A stretch of 64,000 nucleotides of DNA from Daucus carota subsp. sativus (GCF_001625215.2 NC_030388.2:25780558-25844557); one strand, 5' to 3'; counted from the stretch's first letter, positions 13,577-26,271 are shown. Numbers and translations are program-made. The notes: a model not told the origin generated them from the letters alone.

Positions 13577-14480
13577 GGTAAGTAACTTGCCATTGTTTAT
13601 GGCTTAGAGCTTATGTTTCCACGAGTTTCTTATATCTGTAACTTGCACGATAGGTTTCTCTTACAGAATGTTTATATTTATTGACATGTAATGTGCAGGA
13701 CTAAATAAACCTAGAATACGAGCCCCCTTATAAGGTTATAGTTCATAGACTTTGCAGGTCATGTTTGCCTTTATAATATCTTTGCTCGCAATTTGATCTC
13801 CTTCGTAATAGAATCTATATTACTGTTCTAGTGTGATTTACCCAACAGCTTCATTAGAATAAAGTGGAGGGAACATATTACATAACACCATAAGGAAATC
13901 TTTCCATGAGAAAGTTAAAGAAAGACCAGATATAGACAAATATGCATGTCAAAAAACCTCCAGTCCTGGAGGACAGGGTTCTTATTCGGTTGCACTACTG
14001 TCCTTTTTATTCAGTTCAGGATTTCATAAGGGTAATGACATTTTTCCCAACCGCTCTTTCCAAATTAAGTCCTCTGTAATGTATCCCATGTAATTTTTTT
14101 TTTTTGTTGAAGTAGGTTATGAGCTCACTACGCAATACTCCATCTGATCTTGGTCTTTCTTGAAACTTGTCATCTTTGTAAAATGTAAGTGCAGTACGTT
14201 GCATTGATGTGCAGGATACGTGGGAGTATGATGGTTTAGCATCTGATTTCCTCTTAGCCGTGTATGCACGGAAAGAAAAGGATTGTTGGAGTTGCTTCTC
14301 TTTCCCAGCTGTGAGGTTGTGTATATTTATTCTGTTGATTACACGGTCCAGTGTGTTGTATCATTCAAATTTGAGTAGCAAGACGGAACCAAATATGCAG
14401 CAATGCCTTTGTGTTTGACATTGTGGATGTTTTCAGTAGTAATAAGTGACACAATGTATTCAAATACAGTGATTCTGTAT
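13577..14480 (+). other. probable CRY2 3' untranslated region with an intron
   Basis: A strong donor (gtaagt) starts one base after the stop codon. Possible acceptors follow at gtgcag (ends 13698) and gtgcag (ends 14214). The 3' leader beyond has no convincing coding frame. A spliced 3' UTR is inferred only. Confidence 0.4.
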
Positions 14481-17139
14481 ATTACATATGGTATAATTTA
14501 CATGTTTGTAGAACATATGCAGAATGTGCTTAATGGAAAGTTAGACTTTTAGCAGACTTTGTATGGTTCAGTCTCATTATAAACTAGTGCTGGTTACTGA
14601 CGAGGTGTCTGCTTCATTATTAAATTTTTTTAACTGGGATCCAAATATCAAACTCATGTGTTAGGTTTTTTTTAAAAAACAATTTAAGAACACCAGTCCC
14701 ACTTGCACGGTAAATCATTTTTTACACTCTCGAGGATACCCATCGAAATTCTTTTTACACTTTCGAGGATACCCATTTCCGATTCTCAATTCAACCCACG
14801 ATCCAAATCCCCGTCGACAAATAGCAATTTGGGTACAATATTGAGCTGATTATTTTGCTATTGGGTACAATATTGAGCTGATTATTTGTCAAAGAACTCA
14901 CCGATTTTCAACAGCCACTTTCAGTCCATCTTTTAATCTAGCATTTATATTTTGCTCTTTCAAAATTTTAACCAAGTGATCAATGCTTTTGCAAGACATC
15001 ATCATTGAGATTGTTAACTGCAGAAGACAGGCTACAATGGATCATCAACTCAATTTTGATAATATGCAAATGGATTCCAAACGACCTCATCTATTTCAAT
15101 ATCCATCCTAAATGTGCAACATTAACATGTATTATATTATCGGAAGACCAATTCATGATCACCATGAAAGAAAGATTAGACAACTATCCTCTCAAAAAAC
15201 AAACCAGAGACTGTCACTCATCTATTGCAGAATCAGAAAAATCAAGAACCTGTAAACATCTTACCCTTTTGAAGACTGAAGCTCTGCTTTCGGGAGGATG
15301 GACTGGCTTCAAAAACCAAAAAACTCGGGGTAAATGGGTTTGCTAGAAGATGCCTGCTTTTAAGTGATTACCTGAGTAATCTATGATGAGTAAATTATAA
15401 ACATTAGGACAAACAGTGACCACATGCATCACATTAAAGTGCAAAGCACAGCATCAACAGCCTAAACTTTAGTTCCTAACAATGTTTTGATTTCCCCATT
15501 ATCATTTAACTTCAAAAAGAAAAAAAAAACACAACAGTTTTCTTGTCAGGGTAGACGATCTTTGTCCCTTGCCAAAGCAATTTGCAAACATTGAAAAAGA
15601 AACGCTAATTACAACCCTCCAACTCTGTCTATCATCAGGAGGTTTGTGCTATATTTCAATCTGCCAAAGAGTGCTTCCGGTGATCTGATCTTCAAGCAAG
15701 AAAACTCCAGTTTCTTTGACAAAAGGCTTTCTCTATGTACCACAGATCCCAAACAGCATCCTTAAGAGACATCGGATATACATTAAGATGTTCATCATAC
15801 CTTCGCACCCACAAAAAAAACTACATATTAGTAAAGCATAGTACTAAAATTCAGTATTGAAATATATTTTGCCCAGCAGTGCTAGCATCTTTAAGCTTTA
15901 AGCAGCAGTGCAGCACTAGGCAAGGACGGGTTGCACATGCTTCTATAGCAACACTTAAAAGCACTAGAGAAAAGGAAAAACTAATGATTATAAGGGGATC
16001 GCTGATTCAATAACATTGGGTGTGGTTGGGGTGTATGAAATTTACAAAAAGGATAAATTTCGCACTAGTGTACAGGCAAACATTAAAAAATTTCATTCCT
16101 TCCTCCTTCCCATTCCTAATATTCTAATCTGCACTAAACCCCTAATTTGAGTGGGAATGCTACTCCTTTTTTAGAAGCTCATCATATAATTTGCACCTCC
16201 TAATTTTTGGTGCTACTCTTCTCTCTCAACTCCAACTTTTCTCCATTGATTTTGTTGACAATGTTAAATTACATACCAACCAAATCTCTAGAGGTTTGGA
16301 CTGAAGCCCATATGATATGGATGACATTCAAACTATGCAAAAGTAACTACAATAATATTCATGGATGTAAGCACATATACTTATCATTGCAGCAGAGACC
16401 CGGAAAAAAACACATGTATGCATCCAGAATAATTTATATTGACTCATTAGAAGTAATAGCAGTCACTGGTTTGAAGCAAACAAATATTTCTCAGCAAGTA
16501 AATTATGGTTAAAAATCTCAGACTCCAAAAGGCTAATGACTTATCCTCCAACCTACAATTGGTTGAAGGAATCATGAAATTCTTCCTACCATTATGGCCA
16601 ATTTATTCATGTCTTTGAATTCTTAAAGTGATCTTAACCCCGCCACTATGACAATGGATGCTCTTTCGGTTTTACAACCCGTCTTCTTTCTTAAGTAAAG
16701 CTTGAACCCACCAATATGACAACCGACAATAAATGCTTCTTCCTTCTTTCTAACTATCTTCACAAATATTATCACAGAAAATTGTCTTCACATCTTTTCG
16801 TCCCTTCACTTTCATATATTCTAACTTTTGGTCTTTTCCCTACATTTTCCTTTCCACACAACAAAACAGGCTAGTTTCTAATTTACATGCATCACTGGCA
16901 CTATCATTTCACTTGGTATATTAATAGCCTGTTTGTCTGAGCTTAAGATTGTGACTTATGACTTAACGTGACTTAATGCAATAAGCTAGGAGTTTAACAT
17001 GTCTTGATAATTTTGACTAATTAATAACTTATGGGTTATCAAAAATGTAATAATATAAATAAAACTTATGGGTAATTTATGACTTATGGGTAAATTTTAT
17101 CAAAAAAGTTTAATAAAATGAAGTCGCTGAAAAAGTACC
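14481..17139. other. spacer between CRY2 and PP1 genes
   Basis: The spacer has no clear gene. A 30-bp phrase (ttgggtacaatattgagctgattatt) is repeated in tandem at about 14828-14888, and 'cgaggatacccat' is also repeated near 14730-14775. A short minus-strand open stretch near 15820-15700 follows a plausible splice acceptor and could be the end of the PP1 transcript. Around 16930-17110 lies a half-preserved member of the gtgtttg MITE family. Confidence 0.5.
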
Positions 17140-20100
17140 TCAAACTAACTTCTTACTTAAAAGAAAATATACCTTGTTTTTAATAAAAGGGCTTCCTTGC
17201 TTAGTCGTTGTAGTACTTCCAAACCCAAATTTTGGCTTCTTTTCTGCAGGCTTTAATATTTGGAACGAGCACATCAATGTCTCATCCACACTCATCATAG
17301 CACCAGCATTATCAAATTCTCCACAGTAATTAGGAGCTGAAAATATAGTTACGAGTTGTCTATCCGCAAAAAATTCATATCCATCTTCTACAACCTGCAA
17401 AGAAGAAGTGAGCGTAAAGAAACTGGGATCCTGACTTCTGGTGACATATAAATACATAAAAAGACCCAATATCGACCTGGTGAGCGCGGCATATAAGGTC
17501 AAGATCCAGCTTCTGAAGAAATTCCGTCACCTTATCAGCTCCAAAGGTAAAGGAAACCCCCCTATCATTCATTCCCCATCCCTTTACATCGTTAGTAGGG
17601 TCTGACCACAGTAGATCACAGAGCAATCCACTATCTGGCACATCCGTTGGCCGCTTTAAGTTCCTGATTTGATCCAAATGAGTCAAGTCTGGAGAAAGGC
17701 CCCCATGCATACATAGTATCTTTTCATCAATGAGAGCAGCCACAGGTAAGCAGTTAAAACAATCTGTGAATACTTTCCAGAGCCTCACATTGAATCTTCG
17801 CTTACACTCATCATAGAATCCATATATACGATTAACAGAGGCACATTCATGGTTGCCCCTCAACAGGAAAAAGTTCTCTGGATACTTTATCTTAAATGCA
17901 AGGAGAAGGCATATTGTTTCCAGACTTTGTTTCCCACGGTCAACATAATCCCCCAAGAATAAGTAGTTGGATTTGGGAGGTAAACCACCATACTCAAAAA
18001 GCCTCAGTAGATCAGAATACTGACCATGTATATCTCCTGTGGAAATGTAAAGACGATGTATTATAAGAATGCACAATTCTAGGACCTGTACAAATTAAAG
18101 AATGTGTTCTATATCTGTGTAACACTTCAGTGGAGAAGTTTGTACATATTATCAATAATACTGTACCATTATTTAAGGACATATTAAAGTCCTCCATAAT
18201 GTTAGGTATACATATAAGGAAGAATATCTTCATTCATGGGATGACCTAATAAAGAAACAAGAAAAGTTGCATGTTTTGATTTTTCCCGTCTCGTGCATTA
18301 CATGACACTATACATTGTAAGATTTGACAGCATGTTATATACACGGAGTAAAGATGACAGTAAGTCTAAAAGGGGCATATTATTTAACGTCTCTAGGTGA
18401 AAATAATTTAATGCACATTTTAAGGCTCAACCCGACCTCTCCCGCACAACCCCTAATACCAATTGACCTCTAGTTGATTGGCTAGTCAGAAATTACCCAT
18501 AAAAACTTATAACAAGAAAACAACAATACAACAAAACTGATATTAGACTGGCTTCACATTCTGTACCTGGATGATACAAACTTATCAAAAAGTATAAAAA
18601 GCTATATTTACACAAAATGCCATGAATTTCTATTATTATACAAGGAAACAGCTCTTTTATATGCCGTAGCTGATGGTTTGTTTAACGTCATCTGTCGGCA
18701 ACAAATGGAGCACACTTACTTAGTCTGCCTAGACTATCAATTATCAAATATATGTTCTCCACCATATTTTGCAATCTGACACGACTTTCCAAAGTAGATA
18801 GACATGACGTACTTGCATATCTTGTCGCATCTAATTTCACACAAATATACAAAAACCTTAGACTTCATACTGAAAGTTAAAAAAGGGTATGAATACAATT
18901 TAGTTGGTCAAAATTGCTCATCAACTTAGAACAAGAAGAAAACAAAATCTGAATTTACGTCATCCTTCAGCAGCATATAAAATTGATGACTATCCCAACT
19001 ATAAACCTATGCAGAAGCTCTCAACCATATCTTGTAATCTGCTGTGACATACCAAAGAAGAGATGAACACAAAACATTGTAATTTAATTTTAACAGCCCA
19101 GTTCAAGGAAGCTCATTTAGAAAGCACCAACTACGTTAAGCATGCCAGTAAGTCTAAAAGGGGCATATCATTTAATGTCTCTAGGTGAAAATAATTTTTT
19201 GCACATTTTAAGGCTCAACCCAACCACTCCCGCACTACCCCTAATGAGTACCAATTGACCTCTAGTTGATTGGCTAATCAGAAATTACCCATAAAAACTT
19301 ATAATAAAAAAACAACAATACAACAAAACTGATATTAGACTGGCTTCACATTCTGTACCTGGATGATACAAACTTATCAAAAAGTACAAATTTAGAAGTT
19401 ATATTCACACTAAATGCCATGAATTTCTATACTTTTACAAGGAAACGGCTCTTTTATATGCTTAGCTGATGGTTTGTTAACGTCATCTGTCGGCAAGAAA
19501 TGGAGCACAATTACTTAGTTTGCCTAGACTGTCGATTATCAAAAATATCTGTTCTATACCATATTTTGCAATCTGACACGACTTCCCAAAGTAGATAGAC
19601 ATGAGATACTTGCATATCTTGTCATATCTAATTTCACACAAATATACAAAAACCTTAAACTTCATACTGAAATTCAAAAAAGGGTATGAATACAACTAGT
19701 TAGTCAAAATTGCTCATCAACTTAGAACAAGAAGAAAACAAAATTTGAATTTACGTCATCCTTCAGCAGCAAATAAAATTGATGACTATCCCAACTATAA
19801 ACCTATACAGAAGCTCTCAACCATGTTTTACAATCTGCTGTGACATTCCAAAGAAGAGATGAACACAAAACATTGTAATTTAGATTTTAACAGCCCAGTT
19901 CAAGTAAGCTCATTTAGAAAGTACCAACTACGTTAAACATAAAAAAGACATCTGCACAAACAACAAAGAACTAGCAAATTCCAACACAAAGCATTCAAGT
20001 CCCATAATCCCCTAATTACGAACAAATAAACTTAAAAAAGTTAGTTACAGAAATAAAAAGTCCAATCGAGTATAACATTCGATGGACAGTTCCACACGAC

Positions 20101-20639
20101 ATTTAAATTGACCTATTACCATCTCCAACCGCAACAACCTTCATAAGTTTCTATGTGCCCACCATATCTTAGCAGCTCAAATCAGTACTTCTACCACACA
20201 TTACTAGTTCCAACAAAACACAAACATAAATACACAATCAATAACACACAGAGCAAATAATCAACAAACCAACCAAACAAACCATAATCATAACATAACA
20301 TCAAAACCCCACATAAATTCTCACAGACCCACAATCCAAAAATCTCAAAACCCCCAAAACCCACGTCAACAAGAACAACACAAATTCACAAAACCCCATT
20401 TCACAAAACCAAAAACCCACAAAAAAAAACACAAAATCACCAACAAAAAACCCAAAAAATATACCACAGATCTTGATAGGAGCCTCAAGCTCCAACAAAT
20501 TAGGCTGCTGCATAAACACATCTTTACTCTGAATACAAAGCTGCCTAATTTCAGACTCCGACAGCTGCACTTGTTTCCCCGGCTTGCCTCTCACTTCAAG
20601 CAACCTATTAATTATCCCATCAAGAGCCGCCGCTTCCAT
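17140..20639 (-). CDS. TOPP: serine/threonine protein phosphatase PP1 catalytic subunit
   Basis: Three exons on the minus strand, 20639-20465, 18036-17477 and 17394-17140, give 329 residues. All metallophosphatase signatures are present: GDIHG (59-63), GDYVDRG (87-93), RGNHE (118-122), then further metal-binding histidines in the second half and [11 protein letters not shown] near the end. These residues bind the two metals of PP1, which dephosphorylates Ser/Thr in complexes with targeting subunits in nucleus and cytoplasm. The N terminus has the plant form [20 protein letters not shown]. The start codon was chosen by family length. The tail after KPKFGFGS is less certain: reading straight on gives ten extra residues and a TGA, but a donor-like GTATAT follows the AAG codon of IKNK, so a short downstream exon may replace them. 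Intron 1 contains a large tandem duplication. Confidence 0.95.
18360..19937. repeat. tandem duplication of about 790 bp inside PP1 intron 1
   Basis: The first unit starts at 'gtaagtctaaaaggggcata' (18360) and the second at 19148. Both run through the same landmarks (tctaggtgaaaataat, ctgtacctggatgatacaaac, cttagaacaagaagaaaac) to ctacgttaa (ends 19139 and 19936). The two copies differ by scattered substitutions and a few small indels. The repeat is intronic and has no coding content. Confidence 0.92.
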
Positions 20640-20995
20640 CCTCGAACTCAAGAGGGGTTCAAGAAAAGGGTAGAAAAAGAAAGATAAAGCTGGGTTTGTT
20701 GAAATTAGTACTCAAAGTAGCAAAACAAAGAGGAGTGAATTGAGGGTGTAAATGGAATTGGGGTTTTAAAACATTCGTTTCTATCGGTGGATTAGCCGCT
20801 CATGATAAAAGTGAGAAAGAGGGATTCCATTGAGAAGAAGAGAAAAGAGATGGTGGGCACGTACATTATACACACATTTTATATGGAACAACGCGGACAA
20901 GTCAACGCTGGTCTTCGACTGGGCTCATGTTTTCTAGGCTCGTCCATGGATATTTCTATTTTTATTATTTATTATTATTATATTTATATTTATTA

Positions 20996-21246
20996 CTCCC
21001 TCCGTCCCGGTCAATAGTATACATTGGGGGACGGGGGCGCGGCACGGATTTTAATGCTTTAATAAAACATACTTCCGCAACTTATTTTTAAGATTTTCTT
21101 TTTCTGTATAAAAATATAAATGTTGTATTTTTATACAGAAAAAGAAAATTTGAAAAATAAGTTATGGAACTATGTTTTATAAGAGCCTTAAAATGCGTGT
21201 CGAGCAGTGAAAAAGAAACGTATACAATTGACTGGGACAGAGGGAG
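20996..21246. mobile_element. Stowaway MITE
   Basis: Ends CTCCCTCCGTCCC and GGGACAGAGGGAG, with TA on each side (20994-20995, 21247-21248). The element has an inner palindrome around tatttttatacagaaaaaga, so the whole would fold into a long hairpin. It is 251 bp and non-coding. Confidence 0.9.
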
Positions 21247-21266
21247 TAACTATTATCAAAGTTTTA

Positions 21267-21510
21267 GGGGGTGTTTGTTTCCGGCTTAAAAGCCGGATTT
21301 CTGGTTTATAAGTTAGAAGCACTTATTTCGTACAATTTGTGTAAAAAGTCAAGAATCATTTATAAAAAGCTAGGAATGCTAGCTTTTGTTTCAGGGTTTC
21401 TATTTATTTCCCAAACACTTTAATCACTTATAAGTCTTAACTTACTTCTAACTTCTGCTCCACTTTTTTATTTTAAGCAAGAAACACTTATGTTAAGCTC
21501 ACTCAAACGA
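21267..21510. mobile_element. gtgtttg-family MITE, copy 1
   Basis: Runs from gggtgtttg to ctcactcaaacg and shares the internal phrases cacttatttcgtacaatttg and cacttataagtcttaact with copies at 23.7, 27.0 and 33.7 kb. It is about 240 bp. The superfamily cannot be decided from the ends. Confidence 0.7.
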
Positions 21511-22081
21511 TAAACCAACTCATCTTTCAAACCCCGCTTATTTCACTTATTTTGAAAAATTATTTAGGTTAAGAATTTCTTTTTTCCAATTTTCTATTAT
21601 TGTAAAAATACTATAGTGTCAATTTTTTAACTTTACAAAACTTTTTATTCTGAAAAACAGAGGTTTTCTAAATTGGAAACATGTTTTATAATGTTTATGT
21701 GTTTTTAAACCACCTCCCAAGTCCCAATTTATAAAACGGAGGTATTACTGCAAATGAATAATATCTCTCTGTTTTTAGTACTATTTTAGTTATAATTCTA
21801 TTACAAAATCTTCCAACATTTTTAAACACAAAAGAGGAAGTCACATTAGATATTTTAATTACAAGTCACGATAAAATATATTATAAAAATAATTAACTAC
21901 ATCATAAAAACAAAATACACAGAAGAATGTGAAATGCAATCCTGCCGATTTAGAATAATGTCAGACGCTCACAGGGATTTCATTTGAATCAAGAATCTGG
22001 GATTTTATTTCCAAAATTGCAAATCCAAATTCTTAATTTGGTAATAGAAATTTCAAATCCACGAAAGTCAAATTAAACTTA

Positions 22082-23256
22082 GAGGCTGGTATTGTATCAT
22101 GACTTTTAATGACAAATTTTGGGAGGATGACTTTAATGGATTTTATAGACTTTTAATGACTCTCTTTGACTTCTTAAGATTTCAAAAATAATTCATGACT
22201 CCCGAGACAATGACTTTTAAAAACTTTAATAGACTTTTTTTTACAAATTCATGACTTTGAAATACTTTAATAGACTTTTATTAAAATCATAAATAGCCTA
22301 TCTGAAATCCTATAGACCTTTTGCTATACCCTCTCGATCTTCTGCTATACCCAAGTTGGGTGTATGTTCACAAATCTGGCGACTACAAAGTCGAGTGGGT
22401 GTATGTTCACAAATCTGGCGACTACAAAGTCGAGTACAAGGTATTATTGCTGTATTATATATACTATAATACTGTTTACTGAATCATATTTATAAACATA
22501 ATGTTAATTGTGATCTTGTATCATATTATCTTTAAAAAAGGCAAAAAAATCCAAACTATGCAAAACATTACCCAAGCATTTACTCTTCTTTGTATCATTA
22601 CTGTGCGGAAGGTAATATTAAAAATCAACGCTTGCTAATGAAGCAACAAGTGGTCAAGTACAGGTGAATTACTCGTATCCTTTGTGGCTTGTAAAAGCAC
22701 ATGTTGCACTTGTCACTCGTCATAAACCTTATGCATTCTTTTTCATCTTCCAGGTGTGGAGAGCTAGATTACTGATGTAGCAGTACTCTGCAGTGAAATA
22801 TCTTTCAATATCCGGGCACTAATACTACCACTATTGATGGCAATACAGCAAACACAATGATAATAAAGCATCATAATAGAGAAAAAAATGAACCTTTTTC
22901 ACAGAGGATGAATTGGAGAGACTCGACCGGTTAATTGAGGGAAGATAAAGTCATGTCAAATCTTTTCAAGAATGGCCTGACAATTTTCTGAAAAAACATA
23001 TGCAATTTTCCATAGAAAGTCATTAAAAATCTATCAATTATATTTTCCCACCAAAGTCATTGATATATTGAATAACAACTGACTTTTAATAACTCTTTAG
23101 AAGTTGTAATTCAATACCTCAAACTTTGAAAGATTTTTTAAAAATCCTGATACAATACCTCTTTACTTTTAAAGAGTATTTAAAATTGTAATTGAATACG
23201 CTTAGATTTTAAAAGTCAATAAAAGTCATTAAAAATCATGATACAATACCAGCCCC
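22082..23256. mobile_element. PIF/Harbinger-like non-autonomous element
   Basis: The inverted ends are GAGGCTGGTATTGTATCATG and its near complement ending accagcccc. A TTA direct repeat lies on each side (22079-22081, 23257-23259), matching the 3-bp target site of PIF/Harbinger elements. The 1.2-kb body has no transposase. It contains a 38-bp phrase (gggtgtatgttcacaaatct onward) repeated twice in tandem at about 22359-22434. Confidence 0.8.
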
Positions 23257-23723
23257 TTACTTTTGCGAATACAGTATTATAGTTTATCATGAAAATGTTT
23301 TCTCGTAGAAAAATTATTGGATATAATATCTTTAAGAAATTTATTGGGAAAATGTAAAAGAAAAAACCTCGAGAATTTTTTTAAAAAACTTTATTAGAGA
23401 AAATCTTGAAAAAAGTACTCAAGATCTGATGATATAGATTATAGGTGCAGGCAGGACTTAATCGGTTCTCTCAGGATCTCTCGATATCTCTCTTTTTGTG
23501 TGTGTCTTTGCATGGGGCGTGTAGTGTCTATATATTGTGTATTCTCATACCTCTTCTACTCCCCTTTCCTTTTGCTCCTTTCAACTTTGTCTTATAACTT
23601 TTCATTTTGTCCTTATGGTGGGGCGGTTGTCTACCTGTTTCTGTGACAGACTGCTGAGCCTATGTGTTCACGGACCATCGAGGCCTTGGACGAGTAGCAT
23701 GACCAGCGGAGGAAAGTGGACTG

Positions 23724-23976
23724 GGGCCGTTTGGCTAGCCTAAAATAAGTGTTTTTTGCTTAAAGTAAAAAAATAAGTAGAAGTTTGAAGCAAGTTAAGA
23801 CTTATAAGTGATTAAAGTGTTTGAGAAATAAGTAGAACTGTAGAAGTCTTGAAACAAAAGTTAGCATTTTTAACTTCTTTTAAGTGTTTCTCAACTTTTT
23901 ACATAAACGGGTCAAGAAAAGCCGAAGCTGGCTTCTCGAAAAAAGAATTACTTATATTATGCACCCAAACAGGCAC
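23724..23976. mobile_element. gtgtttg-family MITE, copy 2 (inverted)
   Basis: Runs from ggggccgtttgg to cacccaaacaggc. It is the reverse orientation of copies 1 and 4, with the same internal phrases (cttaaagtaaaaaaataag, gacttataagtgattaaagt). Confidence 0.7.
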
Positions 23977-24595
23977 TTAATCTCTTCCCTTCCTTTTCTA
24001 ATTTCTCATACCAGTACTACTGTTTATGCAGTTGAGTTTGTAAAAAATAAATCTTATCGGAAGTTGTAGCAAGTTGATCTTTCATTTTGAAGAATTTAAC
24101 ATAGAGTTTCTTGAACTCTATCGGTAAATATAAATAATATTTCTTCACTTTTAATCATCTTTTCACAATCCTTTCTGTCTGATTTTTATCTGACCGCTGA
24201 GAAAGCTATCAGCACTAGAAGGTAAAAATAATAGCCTTGTTTATGCAATATGACTAACTATGCATACAGATGAGACTAAAATAACTTGCCATACGTGAAG
24301 AGAAGGTAACTAATATACATCACGTAAGAAATCAGAAAACAAACAAAGTTTCATACGCATGTTGTTCAGAGCTATTCAACTTGGTAAGCATCCAAGCATG
24401 CCAACATAGACTTATAGTTTGAAAAATGTATGTTGGTTTGAAGCCATTTTGACCTGTGAAATATTCAGAAGAACAATAGCTAGATTGATTTTCCTACCAG
24501 AGCAATATGTCAAATTTATCCAACAATTATATATGTTGTAATTAGTTAATATACGAGACAAGAAGATGAGGATTATGATCTTCCATATGTTGCGA

Positions 24596-26233
24596 TTAAA
24601 TTGGGAGGGGAGGGATACTTTGCTCATGCCGGAAAAAATTATCAGGATCAACCACCGACTTCACCGCGACTAATCTGTCGAAGTTCTGCTTGAAATATTT
24701 TCTACCCCATGCACTTGCTTGTTCGTAGCTTGTCGGACCATTTTGGTTGTTCACTCCCAAATCCAGATCATTGTAATTAACGTACGCAGTTTGGAACGGG
24801 TTGGAATACGGCATTAAGTAATTGTAGATGTTTCTGATCCATCTCAGTGATTTCGCAGCATCTCCATCGGTGGTGACTCTCATGTATGTCATGTACAATG
24901 TTCCAGCGCGATGAGGGAATGGAATTGCAGACTCGGGAATCTCATCCATTAGGCCTCCGTAAGATGTGAATCGCATATTGGCTGTTGGTGGATCTGTTTG
25001 GAGCAGAATTTTCCATATCCCATCTAAATCATCTCTCGAGATTGGCCTTTCGACGAATGTTGATTTGGCCTTAAAGGGAATGGAATATAAAGATCTCCCC
25101 AGAAGTTGAGTAGGGGAATCAAGGGGACTAAAAAGGGAAGACATGAGTAATGCTTGAATATAATTCATTTCCATGAAATTTTCTTCTTTCAAACCCAATT
25201 CAGGGAGGCTTTTCGACATCAATGCAAAGAATTGGTCTCGTGGCCCAAGAAACGAGCCATAGAATCTCAAGCTCACCGTTTTGTCACCATCATTTGATCT
25301 TGAACCTGAACTGAGGACAGTCCTGAGGATTGGATTAGGCATGTTTTTCCAATAAGGAGATGCCGCGACTCTGAGATCAACTTCTTTCGGTAGCCTAGGC
25401 GCAACAAATTGCCACTTGTACAAAATCTCACTCGCATTTTGTTCCAAAAATCTGTCCACTTGAAAAATGGTCACATTCCTTGGAACATAAACGAGCCTCA
25501 ACTTCCACGAAAGAATGACACCAAAACTCGAAGCCCCGCCCCCTCTGATCGCCCAAAAAAGATCTTCCCCCATACTCTGTCTATCCAAAATCCTCCCATT
25601 AACATCAACAAGACGAGCATCAACCACATTATCAGCCGCTAGCCCATATTTCCGCCTCAAAGGGCCATATCCACCACCACTTATAAGTCCAGTTACACCA
25701 ACCGTGTACCACACGCCACCAGGAAACGCAAGTGTTCTGCTTTTCTGCGCAATGTTATAGTACAATTCGCCTAATGTTGCACCGGATTGGACCCATGCAG
25801 TGGCCGCCACCTCGTCGACATTGATCGAACGGTAGTTATTCATGTCAAGTAACACGAAAGGGACTTTCGAAACATAAGACAGTCCCTCGTAATCATGTCC
25901 TCCTCCTCGGATCCTCATCTGAATTCCATGTCTTTTCGAGCAGTAAATGACTGTCTGGATTTGGGAATCGAGCATTGGCGTGACAATGACAAAAGGCTTA
26001 GGAGTGCTGGGAGTTGCGTAACGAAGGTTACATATGGAGGAACGTAAGACAGAATTGTAAGATGAGTTTTGTGGAGTGTAGATAATGTTGGATATGGAAG
26101 GTGAGTTTGGAGTTAAGCGAGAAAGGCATTGTAAGAATTGTTGGCGAGAATCAGATGAATATTGTGGAGCTACTAATTGAAGGAGTGAGAGGAGGAAAAC
26201 AAATGAACGATGAAGAGTAGCTGAGATTTTCAT
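24596..26233 (-). CDS. berberine-bridge-enzyme-like FAD oxidase lacking the flavin-linking cysteine
   Basis: One uninterrupted frame of 545 residues, the usual length for the plant BBE-like family. Residues 1 to about 24 are a signal peptide, so the protein enters the secretory route. The FAD-binding PCMH domain follows, with RGGGHDYEG holding the flavin-linking His113, then YGLAADNVVD. Next is the BBE substrate region with YGGLMDEIPES and PFPHRAG, and the family's C-terminal YVNYNDLDLG. Canonical members attach FAD through this His and a Cys in the motif GVCPTVG. Here that segment reads GVWYTVGVTGLISGGG: the Cys is Trp175 and the usual following His is Leu183. A single covalent bond to FAD is therefore expected. 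Substrates of the family range from alkaloids to monolignols and oligosaccharides; none can be assigned. A TATA box lies about 40 bases upstream. Confidence 0.96.
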   Translation of the reverse strand: MKISATLHRSFVFLLSLLQLVAPQYSSDSRQQFLQCLSRLTPNSPSISNIIYTPQNSSYNSVLRSSICNLRYATPSTPKPFVIVTPMLDSQIQTVIYCSKRHGIQMRIRGGGHDYEGLSYVSKVPFVLLDMNNYRSINVDEVAATAWVQSGATLGELYYNIAQKSRTLAFPGGVWYTVGVTGLISGGGYGPLRRKYGLAADNVVDARLVDVNGRILDRQSMGEDLFWAIRGGGASSFGVILSWKLRLVYVPRNVTIFQVDRFLEQNASEILYKWQFVAPRLPKEVDLRVAASPYWKNMPNPILRTVLSSGSRSNDGDKTVSLRFYGSFLGPRDQFFALMSKSLPELGLKEENFMEMNYIQALLMSSLFSPLDSPTQLLGRSLYSIPFKAKSTFVERPISRDDLDGIWKILLQTDPPTANMRFTSYGGLMDEIPESAIPFPHRAGTLYMTYMRVTTDGDAAKSLRWIRNIYNYLMPYSNPFQTAYVNYNDLDLGVNNQNGPTSYEQASAWGRKYFKQNFDRLVAVKSVVDPDNFFRHEQSIPPLPI

Positions 26234-26271
26234 TTTTGTTAATGATACTGGAAGAGTTTAGGTAATTGTGA

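Larger units (their letters stand above)
20640..24595. other. gene-free spacer between PP1 and BBE-like genes
   Basis: After the PP1 leader (to about 20790) the spacer is made largely of transposons annotated separately: a Stowaway, a PIF/Harbinger-like element and two gtgtttg-family MITEs. No protein-coding frame with recognisable content is present. Confidence 0.65.

Noticed and set aside
14209..14418. 69-codon frame after CRY2
   Set aside because: It sits in the likely 3' UTR after a splice acceptor, and shows no conserved motif.
15005..15346. 113-codon plus-strand frame
   Set aside because: There is no signal, domain or codon pattern to support it, and the surrounding DNA is spacer.
25409..25760. 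Plus-strand frames within the BBE-like gene
   Set aside because: They are shadows of the minus-strand coding sequence.
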